A stretch of 64,000 bases of DNA, from positions 2,385,001-2,449,000 of the forward strand of contig NZ_CP081155.1 in the NCBI RefSeq assembly GCF_025141175.1, read 5' to 3'. Origin of the DNA: Jannaschia sp. M317 (GTDB taxonomy: Bacteria; Pseudomonadota; Alphaproteobacteria; Rhodobacterales; Rhodobacteraceae). Of this stretch, positions 53,839 through 60,061 are shown piece by piece. Made by a program: the position numbers and the translations under genes. Numbering within the stretch: the first letter of the stretch is position 1; every line of letters starts with the position of its first letter. Below the pieces are notes generated by a model that saw only the letters and a list, made by a program, of their open reading frames with translations, had not been told where the DNA came from and ran no database searches.

Positions 53839-54462
53839 ATGTCCGTTCGTCAGAGCGCGGAAGAGCGAAAGACACAGATCGTGGCCGAGGTGCTGCGACT
53901 GGCCGACGAGATCGGACCCGACCGGCTCAGCACCACGGATGTCGCGCGCGCCATCGGTCTCAGTCAGCCGGCGATCTTCCGACATTTTCCCACCAAGGGC
54001 GCGCTCTGGTTGGCGGTGGCCGAGGATATCGCGAACCGGCTTCAAGGCTCGTGGGCCGCAGCCGAGGCCGGGGCCGCCGGGCCACACGCGCGCTTGAGGG
54101 CGCTCATCGGTGCGCAGCTCTCAGCCATATCCGAGACGCCCGCTCTGCCGTCGATCCTGTTCTCGCGCGAGTTGCAGGTGGACAATCAAGCCCTGCGCGA
54201 CGTGTTCCGGGGGCTTCTGGGCGCGTTTCAGAGCCGCCTTGTTGCCGTGATCCGTGATCTTCAGGCCGCGGGCGACATGAAGCGCGACGTTAGCCCGGAG
54301 GATGTCGCCATCCTGCTGACATCGCTGGTGCAGGGTGTCGCCATCCGCTGGACGCTCGGCGCGCGGGGCTTTTCGCTCCCGCAAGAGGGGTTGCGATTGT
54401 TCGACGTGCAGTTGGTGCTGCTGAACGCTGAGGAGGACGTTCTCGATGAGAAAAAAAGATAA
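53839..54462 (+). CDS. TetR/AcrR family transcriptional regulator
   Basis: The 207-aa protein has an N-terminal TetR helix-turn-helix: MSVRQSAEERKTQIVAEVLRLADEIGPDRLSTTDVARAIGLSQPAIFRHFPTKGALWLAVAEDI. A ligand-binding C-terminal domain follows. Divergence from the b561-MFP-RND operon and the inverted repeat between them make it the likely local repressor of the pump. AAGAGGGGG lies just before ATG 53839. Confidence 0.92.
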   Translation: MSVRQSAEERKTQIVAEVLRLADEIGPDRLSTTDVARAIGLSQPAIFRHFPTKGALWLAVAEDIANRLQGSWAAAEAGAAGPHARLRALIGAQLSAISETPALPSILFSRELQVDNQALRDVFRGLLGAFQSRLVAVIRDLQAAGDMKRDVSPEDVAILLTSLVQGVAIRWTLGARGFSLPQEGLRLFDVQLVLLNAEEDVLDEKKR

Positions 54463-54823
54463 ATTGCTTCGCATCACGGGTGGAGTTGCGATTGCCTTCG
54501 GCCTTTTGACGGTTGTTTCGGGCGGCACCACGCTGCTTGGTGCGCTCGAGATGGGGGCGGTCGTCCTGTTCGTCTTGTGGTTCAACACACTGGCTGGACT
54601 TGCCTATGTCGTCGCGGGCCTGGGCCTGTGGCAGGGGCGGCGATGGGCCTATCCTCTGTCTCTCGCGATCTTCGCCGCAACGCTGTTGGTCTTCGCGGCG
54701 TTCGGTTTGCATGTGGCGCAGGGTGGAGCTTTCGAGATGCGCACCGTTTTCGCCATGGCCCTGCGCAGCACGGTATGGGGCGGCATCGCGCTGGTGGCGC
54801 GTCAGGTGCTTTCCGGGCGGTAG
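54446..54823 (+). CDS. Four-helix membrane protein of unknown function
   Basis: The 125-aa product starts MRKKDKLLRITGGVAIAFGLLTVVSGGTTLLG and has four predicted transmembrane helices, including GLAYVVAGLGLWQGRRWAYPLSLAIFAATLLVFAAFG. I do not recognise a specific family. It overlaps the end of tetR by 17 bases in another frame, so the two are co-transcribed. It is convergent with the nsrR-like gene, overlapping it by 22 bases at the 3' ends. Confidence 0.7.
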   Translation: MRKKDKLLRITGGVAIAFGLLTVVSGGTTLLGALEMGAVVLFVLWFNTLAGLAYVVAGLGLWQGRRWAYPLSLAIFAATLLVFAAFGLHVAQGGAFEMRTVFAMALRSTVWGGIALVARQVLSGR

Positions 54824-55215
54824 ACGCAATCGGCAAGGGTGCTGCGGTTGAGATCGGCCACGAAGGCCGCCTCGGCATGGGCCAGCCGCGCCTTCAACCG
54901 GCAGTGCGGGGTCAGGGTGCAAGTGTTGGTGTCGGAGGCAAAGCACTCCACCAGCGCCTGATCGGCCTCGAGCACCGCCACCACATCGCCCAAACGGATG
55001 TCCTTGGGCGCGCGGGCCAGCATCGCGCCGCCCCCGCCGCCGCGCCGGGTCTCTAGAAGACCTGCCGCGGCAAGCGCCGAAATCACCTTTGCCAGATGGT
55101 TGCGCGAGATACGGAACTCGGCGGCAAGGTCGGCGGCTGTGAAGGCGCGATCGGGGGTGCCCGCCATGCGCATCAGCACGCGTAGCCCGTAATCTGTGAA
55201 GGACGTGAGGCGCAT
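54802..55215 (-). CDS. nsrR: Rrf2 family regulator, NsrR-like
   Basis: The 137-aa protein has an Rrf2 winged helix (MRLTSFTDYGLRVLMRMA, ITRNHLAKVI-like ISRNHLAKVISALAAAGLLETRRGGGGG) and three cysteines spaced C-x7-C-x5-C in ECFASDTNTCTLTPHC, the [2Fe-2S]/[4Fe-4S] ligands of NsrR and relatives. NsrR senses nitric oxide and represses NO-protection genes. It is divergent from the RIC gene, whose product repairs NO-damaged iron-sulfur proteins, which supports NsrR over IscR or RirA. ATG 55215 is the standard start. Confidence 0.85.
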   Translation of the reverse strand: MRLTSFTDYGLRVLMRMAGTPDRAFTAADLAAEFRISRNHLAKVISALAAAGLLETRRGGGGGAMLARAPKDIRLGDVVAVLEADQALVECFASDTNTCTLTPHCRLKARLAHAEAAFVADLNRSTLADCVYRPEST

Positions 55216-55322
55216 GGTCGCGCTCCTGATTTGGTATTTACAATGCGTATTACTGTGGTCTAATCGGTAAATCAAATGCCAATTCATCTTGTTCCGACGA
55301 TTCACCACAGAAGGAACGTGCC

Positions 55323-55808
55323 ATGCACGACGATGCCACCGCCGCAGTGCCGCAGGAAACCGGCGCTTTGATCGACCACATCCTGACCAATTATCACGAG
55401 ATGCACCGGGCGGACCTCGCCTCGCTCGTACCCTTGGCCGAGCGCGTCGAACAGGTTCACGCCGATGATCCAGACGCCCCAAAGGGTCTTGCCCGTGCCC
55501 TGGCCACGCTTGCCCACGAGATGGACGATCATATGACCAAGGAAGAGACGATCCTGTTCCCTGCCATGCGCGCGGGCGGCGGTGCGGGCATCGAACACCC
55601 CATTGCGGTCATGCGCGCCGACCATGACGATCACGCTGAGACCATCGCGCTGGTCCGCAAGCTGACGGGCGACCTGACGCCACCGAAGCATGCTTGTGGC
55701 TCGTTGCGGTCGCTTTATGGCGGCACGGCGACGTTGCTTGACGAACTCGCCGCGCACATCGCGCTGGAGAACGACGTGCTCTTTCCCCGGTTCGAGCCGG
55801 CAAGATGA
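55323..55808 (+). CDS. Hemerythrin-domain RIC-like iron-sulfur repair protein
   Basis: The 161-aa protein has the hemerythrin-like di-iron histidine/glutamate pattern of RIC/YtfE/DnrN: LIDHILTNYHEMHRADLASL, LAHEMDDHMTKEETILFPAM, PIAVMRADHDDHAETI, and LAAHIALENDVLFPRF. Normal RIC proteins are about 220 residues with an N-terminal ScdA_N domain; that domain is missing here, so this is a short form. RIC proteins deal with iron and NO during nitrosative stress. The divergent NsrR and four-base overlap with the next gene fit that role. Confidence 0.85.
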   Translation: MHDDATAAVPQETGALIDHILTNYHEMHRADLASLVPLAERVEQVHADDPDAPKGLARALATLAHEMDDHMTKEETILFPAMRAGGGAGIEHPIAVMRADHDDHAETIALVRKLTGDLTPPKHACGSLRSLYGGTATLLDELAAHIALENDVLFPRFEPAR

Positions 55809-56500
55809 CCAAGGGCGGGACATATGCATCGCCGCCTTGCATGGCCGGAGAGGTCGATCCCGCGTATTTCGACCCGCTTGGCGTTGATCCCGGGCAGGCG
55901 CGCGATGTGGCGCGCTGGCGCCGGGCGGAACGGACAACTTTGGCCGGGCTGAGGGAGGGCCTGGGCCAGGCTGGGCGGGCGCAGGTCTCAGGCAGGATCG
56001 CGGGGCATCTGGGGAGGGTGCTGGGCGACCGCGGGGTGGCGCCCGGATGCGTCTTTTCCGGCTACTGGCCGATCAAGGGGGAACCCGACCTGCGCCCGGC
56101 CTTGGCCGATCTGCACCGCGCGGGCGTCACCGTCGCCTTGCCAGTGGTCGAGACGCGCGCCGCGCCACTGGTGTTTCGCCGCTGGACACCCGAGACCAAG
56201 CTGGTGCGCGGCGACTGGAACATGCCCGTTCCCTCGCCCGATGCCGATATGCTGGTGCCCGATTTCGCGCTCGCGCCCTGCCTGGGGTGGACCGACGACT
56301 GTTATCGGTTGGGCTGGGGTGGGGGCTATTTCGATCGGACGCTGGCCGCGCTGACACCACGCCCCATCACCATCGGCATCGCGCTGAACGCCGCCCGCCT
56401 GCCGATGATCTTTCCGCAACCCCATGACATCCCGCTCGACCTGATCCTGACCGAGGACGGCGTCGCGGCAACAAGGCCGGACTCAAGGACACACAGATGA
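55805..56500 (+). CDS. 5-formyltetrahydrofolate cyclo-ligase family protein
   Basis: The 231-aa protein has the family fold: FSGYWPIKGEPDLRPALADLHRAGVTVALPVVE, then DLILTED at the C-terminus and the ATP/folate motif LGWGGGYFDRTLA. The enzyme converts 5-formyl-THF to methenyl-THF with ATP. Here it is embedded in a NO-response operon (overlaps of four bases on both sides: RIC and NnrS), so its true substrate or reason for co-expression is open. The N-terminal phosphate-contacting region (WRRAERTTLAGLREGL) is a little divergent. Confidence 0.85.
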   Translation: MTKGGTYASPPCMAGEVDPAYFDPLGVDPGQARDVARWRRAERTTLAGLREGLGQAGRAQVSGRIAGHLGRVLGDRGVAPGCVFSGYWPIKGEPDLRPALADLHRAGVTVALPVVETRAAPLVFRRWTPETKLVRGDWNMPVPSPDADMLVPDFALAPCLGWTDDCYRLGWGGGYFDRTLAALTPRPITIGIALNAARLPMIFPQPHDIPLDLILTEDGVAATRPDSRTHR

Positions 56501-57702
56501 CCACCACAACCGAACAGATGCGCGCCTGGACCGGACCCGCGATCCTGACCTTCGGGTTCCGCCCGTTCTTCTTCGGCGCGGCGGTCTGGGCAGCGCTGGC
56601 GATGGCACTTTGGGTGCCGATGCTGTCGGGGCACCTGACGTTGCCCACCGCTTTCGACCACGTGTCATGGCACGCGCATGAATTCCTGTTCGGTTATCTG
56701 GGCGCCGTCGTCGCGGGGTTCCTACTGACTGCGGTGCCAAACTGGACGGGGCGCTTGCCGATCGTTGGCTGGCGTCTCGGGATGCTCGCGGGCCTGTGGC
56801 TCTTGGGCCGTCTGGCCGTCGCCGTCTCGGGTGGCTTGCCGCCCGCGCTGGTGGCGGCGTTGGATCTCGCGTTTCCGGTTTTTTTTGCGCTGCTGATCGC
56901 GCGGGAGATCGTGGCGGGCAAGAACTGGCGTAACCTGATCGTGCTGGCGATGCTGGGGGGCTTCATCATCGGCAATGCACTTTTCCACTGGGAGGCGGCA
57001 CAGGGCGAGTATGCCGCGCAAGGTTACGGCCTGCGGCTGGGCCTCGGGGCGGGCATCATGATGATCGCCGTCATCGGCGGCCGCATAGTGCCGTCCTTCA
57101 CCCGCAACTGGCTGGTGAAACGGCGCAGCGCCGTCCTGCCCGTGGCGCCGATGCAGTCCTTCGACAAGGTGGCGCTCGCGGCTCTTCTAGTGGCGCTTTT
57201 GCTGTGGGTTGCGCTGCCTCTCAGGACGCTGACCGGGCTGGCCCTTGCGCTGGCAGGCGTGTTGCATGCCCTGCGATTGGCCCGTTGGGCCGGGCACCGG
57301 ACCTTTGTCGAACCGCTGGTGACTGTGCTGCACGCGGCCTATGCCTTCGTGCCGTTGGGGGCCTTGGCACTGGCCGCGGAAATCTTGGCTCCGGGGTCCT
57401 TCGGGATGGCGGGTGCGCAGCATTTCTGGATGGCAGGCGCGATCGGGTTGATGACGCTGGCTGTGATGACTCGCGCGACGCTGGGCCATACCGGTCAGAA
57501 CCTGAGTGCGGGGGCGGGTACGGTCGCGATCTATCTGGCCCTGATCCTGTCCGTCTTTGCGCGGGTCGCGGGCGGCGTATTCCCCGAGTTCTCCGGCCCG
57601 TTGCACACGGTGGCCGGGCTGTCGTGGATCGTCGCCTTCGGGGGCTTTGCCGTCGTCTATGGTGCGCTTTTGCTGCGCCTGCCCGCCGCCAAGCGGGTCT
57701 GA
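56497..57702 (+). CDS. nnrS: NnrS family protein
   Basis: The 401-aa membrane protein belongs to NnrS, a haem- and copper-binding protein with 12 helices that helps cells withstand nitric oxide. It starts with WTGPAILTFGFRPFFFGAAVWAALAMALWVPML, and HVSWHAHEFLFGYLGAVVAGFLLTAVPNWTGR contains the signature histidines. Later there is GGRIVPSFTRNWLVKR and VMTRATLGHTGQNL. It overlaps the cyclo-ligase gene by four bases. Confidence 0.94.
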   Translation: MTTTTEQMRAWTGPAILTFGFRPFFFGAAVWAALAMALWVPMLSGHLTLPTAFDHVSWHAHEFLFGYLGAVVAGFLLTAVPNWTGRLPIVGWRLGMLAGLWLLGRLAVAVSGGLPPALVAALDLAFPVFFALLIAREIVAGKNWRNLIVLAMLGGFIIGNALFHWEAAQGEYAAQGYGLRLGLGAGIMMIAVIGGRIVPSFTRNWLVKRRSAVLPVAPMQSFDKVALAALLVALLLWVALPLRTLTGLALALAGVLHALRLARWAGHRTFVEPLVTVLHAAYAFVPLGALALAAEILAPGSFGMAGAQHFWMAGAIGLMTLAVMTRATLGHTGQNLSAGAGTVAIYLALILSVFARVAGGVFPEFSGPLHTVAGLSWIVAFGGFAVVYGALLLRLPAAKRV

Positions 57703-57713
57703 GGCGCGCATCG

Positions 57714-58382
57714 ATGGGATGGTTCGAGTTCGCCTTGGCCTATGTCGTGTTCTTCTTGTCGCATTCCTTGCCCGTGCGACCGCCACTGCGGCCTTGGCTT
57801 CAGGCGCGGCTTGGAGCATCCGGTTTCACACTGGCCTATTCCGCCCTGTCGTTCGCGGTGCTGGCTTGGTTGATCTGGGCGGCAGGCAGCGCACCGCATG
57901 TGGCCCTGTGGGACTGGGCGCCATGGCAGGCCCATGTCCCACTGGTGGTCATGGGGCCGGTCTGCCTGATCCTTGCGTTGTCCATCGGCCGGCCCAACCC
58001 GTTTTCCTTCGGGGGTTCGCGCAACGACCAGTTCGACCCGGCCCGGCCCGGCATCGTCCGGTTGTCGCGTCACCCGCTGCTGCTGGCGCTGACGCTTTGG
58101 GCGGCGGCCCATGTCGTGCCCAACGGAGACTTGGCCCATGTGATCCTGTTCGGAACCTTCGCCGCCTTCGCGCTCCTCGGCGGTCGCCTGTTCGACCGGC
58201 GCAAGCGCCGCGAAATGGGGCCAGAGTGGCAGCGGATGCGTGATCGGGTGTTGGACGGGCCGTTCCTCTGCCTGCCTGTCTCGTGGCAACGTCTCGCGAC
58301 CCGAATTGCGATTGGAATTGGCCTTTATGTTGCGTTGCTGTGGCTCCACCCATGGCTTTTCGGCGTCGACCCACTTGCATGA
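57714..58382 (+). CDS. nnrU: NnrU family protein
   Basis: The 222-aa protein is NnrU-like, with about six helices: MGWFEFALAYVVFFLSHSLPVRPPLRPWLQARLGASGFTLAYSALSFAVLAWL. The conserved NPFSFGGSRNDQFDPARPGIVRLSRHPLLLALTLWAAAHVVPNGDLAHVILFGTFAAFALLG follows. NnrU is required for full denitrification in some Rhodobacterales. It starts 11 bases after nnrS. Confidence 0.92.
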   Translation: MGWFEFALAYVVFFLSHSLPVRPPLRPWLQARLGASGFTLAYSALSFAVLAWLIWAAGSAPHVALWDWAPWQAHVPLVVMGPVCLILALSIGRPNPFSFGGSRNDQFDPARPGIVRLSRHPLLLALTLWAAAHVVPNGDLAHVILFGTFAAFALLGGRLFDRRKRREMGPEWQRMRDRVLDGPFLCLPVSWQRLATRIAIGIGLYVALLWLHPWLFGVDPLA

Positions 58383-58463
58383 AGTTGTCCGCTACGCTGC
58401 GGAACGAGGCGACAAGCGATGCCGACTATGGTATTAATTCAAAGACAAACTTGGAGGCGCGTC

Positions 58464-58760
58464 GTGCTGAAATTGGACAGCGATACTCTCACCATTGAAG
58501 CCTTCGAAAAAAGAATGCGGTTGCGTCGGCGCATGTTTGCAAAAAGCGGAGTGAGCTTGGCGGCTTTGCACGCAGCGCAGGATTTGGAAAGCGTCGCGCG
58601 ACACAGTGTCGAAACCTGCGTTTCCTGCAATGCGGACGAGATTTGCGGACGTTGGCTCGACAAGACCGCAGACGGTGGCAAGCCGCCGGGGTTTTGCCCC
58701 AACCATCGCCTTATCGAATACCTGCAAAAGGAAGAGCGGTTGCGTCCCAAGGCCCGGTGA
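58464..58760 (+). CDS. DUF6455 family protein
   Basis: The product (98 aa from GTG 58464) reads LKLDSDTLTIEAFEKRMRLRRRMFAKSGVSLAALHAAQDLESVARHSVETCVSCNADEICGRWLD. It ends with a cysteine-bearing KPPGFCPNHRLIEYL, the DUF6455 pattern. Four cysteines might bind metal or a cofactor. GTG 58464 with GGAGG six bases before it is preferred; an ATG at 58419 is also in frame. It lies downstream of nnrU, in a denitrification setting; function unknown. Confidence 0.75.
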   Translation: MLKLDSDTLTIEAFEKRMRLRRRMFAKSGVSLAALHAAQDLESVARHSVETCVSCNADEICGRWLDKTADGGKPPGFCPNHRLIEYLQKEERLRPKAR

Positions 58761-58784
58761 CAGTCCGCCCAGCCGAACGGAGTT

Positions 58785-59096
58785 CTAATCCTCGATATCT
58801 TCGATCCAGGTCTTCGCGGCGACGGCACGAGGCAGGCCAAGCGGGCCGATGGCCAGCATCGCGACCTGCATAATCGCCTCAGCCTCGATCCCGTCCGCCT
58901 TGGCCCTGCGGGTATGCGAGTGGACAGCGCCTTCGGATCCCGCGCCAATTGCCAGCGCGAGTTTGACGAGGCGCTTCTCGCGGTCCGTCAGCGGGCCGCA
59001 ATCGGCGGTCGCCTTGCCCAAGGCGGCGTAGGCTTTCCAGACACTGGGATATTCCTCGGCGAGATCTCCGGCGGCGCCAGGCATGGATTTTGTCAT
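58785..59096 (-). CDS. Carboxymuconolactone decarboxylase/AhpD-like protein
   Basis: The 103-aa protein has the AhpD-type helical fold: YAALGKATADCGPLTDREKRLVKLALAIGAGSEGAVHSHTRRAKADGIEAEAIMQVAMLAIGPLGLPRAVAA. In the classical AhpD active site a CxxC-H motif is present; here only the helix pattern and HSHTRRA are visible and the double cysteine is missing, so it is more like the decarboxylase subfamily or a repair protein of unknown substrate. It follows the Crp/Fnr gene by 11 bases on the same strand, so they are likely an operon. Confidence 0.75.
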   Translation of the reverse strand: MTKSMPGAAGDLAEEYPSVWKAYAALGKATADCGPLTDREKRLVKLALAIGAGSEGAVHSHTRRAKADGIEAEAIMQVAMLAIGPLGLPRAVAAKTWIEDIED

Positions 59097-59107
59097 CTGT
59101 CAGTCCC

Positions 59108-59806
59108 TCAGGTTGAAAAGTCATCAATCAGTGGATTTGGTTTCGCAAAGCGCTCAAGGTCCGCCTGATTGTCGATGGAGATGCGGGTGCCGGTCACGGT
59201 CACGCCATAGGGCTGCAGCCCCTTGAAGGCGCGGCTGAGATTTTCAGGGGTCATGCCCAGCACAGAGGCCAGGCGCCGCTTCTCGAAATCCAGCTCGAAC
59301 GCAGCCCGGCCGCCGGCGTGCCGTTGTTGCCTGAGCAAGTAGTTCGCGAGCCGCTCGAGCGAGGTTCTGAGTTTCAGATCCTTCTGCGCCTTGATGACAG
59401 AGCGATAGCACTGCGCCAGTTCCGTGACGATCGCACGGGCAAAGTTGCTGTCGGCGTCGAAGATCGCGCGAACGTCCTGACTTGGGATCAGCGCGATCCT
59501 GCTTTTCTCGAGCGTGCGGGCCGACATCAGGTAGGGCGCATCCTTGATGGTCGCGGCAAGAATGAAGGTCGAGATCGGGCGGACAGTCGCCATGCTGGTA
59601 TCCCGCCCATTCCAGGCCGAAAACAGATCCACCGAACCCGAAATGACGATATGAAGAAAATCGCTCGGTTCTCCTTCAGTGATCAATTCGATCTGCGCAG
59701 GGAAATTCTGCACATAGGCGCCACGCATCAAGGACGTGAAATTATCATCCGCCATCTGCGCAAAGAGATCGAGTTTTCGAATATCCCGGTATTCTGAATC
59801 GGGCAT
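59108..59806 (-). CDS. Crp/Fnr family regulator, Dnr/NNR-like
   Basis: The 232-aa regulator has a cyclic-nucleotide-type sensor domain (LDLFAQMADDNFTSLMRGAYVQNFPAQIELITEGEPSDFLHIVISGSVDLF) and a C-terminal helix-turn-helix (KRRLASVLGMTPENLSRAFKGL). It has no N-terminal cysteine cluster, so it is not an oxygen-sensing Fnr; it resembles the Dnr/NNR group that responds to NO. Position beside narK and with FNR/NNR boxes in the shared gap suggests it controls nitrate and NO genes. ATG 59806 follows GGGGGGA; an earlier in-frame start at 59848 is less likely. Confidence 0.87.
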   Translation of the reverse strand: MPDSEYRDIRKLDLFAQMADDNFTSLMRGAYVQNFPAQIELITEGEPSDFLHIVISGSVDLFSAWNGRDTSMATVRPISTFILAATIKDAPYLMSARTLEKSRIALIPSQDVRAIFDADSNFARAIVTELAQCYRSVIKAQKDLKLRTSLERLANYLLRQQRHAGGRAAFELDFEKRRLASVLGMTPENLSRAFKGLQPYGVTVTGTRISIDNQADLERFAKPNPLIDDFST

Positions 59807-59853
59807 TTCGTCCCCCCCTGACTTTGCGCGCTTAACAATTGTCAGCAAATCAA

Positions 59854-59867
59854 TTGATAAATGTCAA
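59854..59867. promoter_or_regulatory. FNR/NNR-like box
   Basis: TTGATAAATGTCAA matches the TTGAY-N4-RTCAA consensus of Fnr-type regulators with no mismatch. It is 48 bases from the Crp/Fnr start and about 195 bases from narK, so it may serve autoregulation of the regulator. Confidence 0.6.
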
Positions 59868-59967
59868 CCCACCAGTTGACCTTCGCCGCTTTAACCTTGA
59901 TCTGCCACCGCGCACTGGATGACATATTTCTGTAAGCCATTTATTTCGCTAGTATTTTCCAAATTTT

Positions 59968-59981
59968 GTGATCTAGATCAA
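59968..59981. promoter_or_regulatory. FNR/NNR-like box upstream of narK
   Basis: GTGATCTAGATCAA matches the TTGAT-N4-ATCAA consensus except for the first base. It sits 81 bases before the narK start, a reasonable place for activation of narKG by the Crp/Fnr regulator divergently encoded. Confidence 0.55.
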
Positions 59982-60061
59982 GTCACGAGCGTCGTTGTGG
60001 CGTCAGGTCTGGCACTGATCCCCACGCAGGGGTGAAAGACCTATTTTGCCGGAGACCCGCC

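Noticed and set aside
55231..55290. NsrR-binding site between nsrR-like and RIC genes
   Set aside because: The gap is AT-rich with AATGCGTATT and AAATGCC-like half sites, but no clear dyad of the known NsrR type was found.
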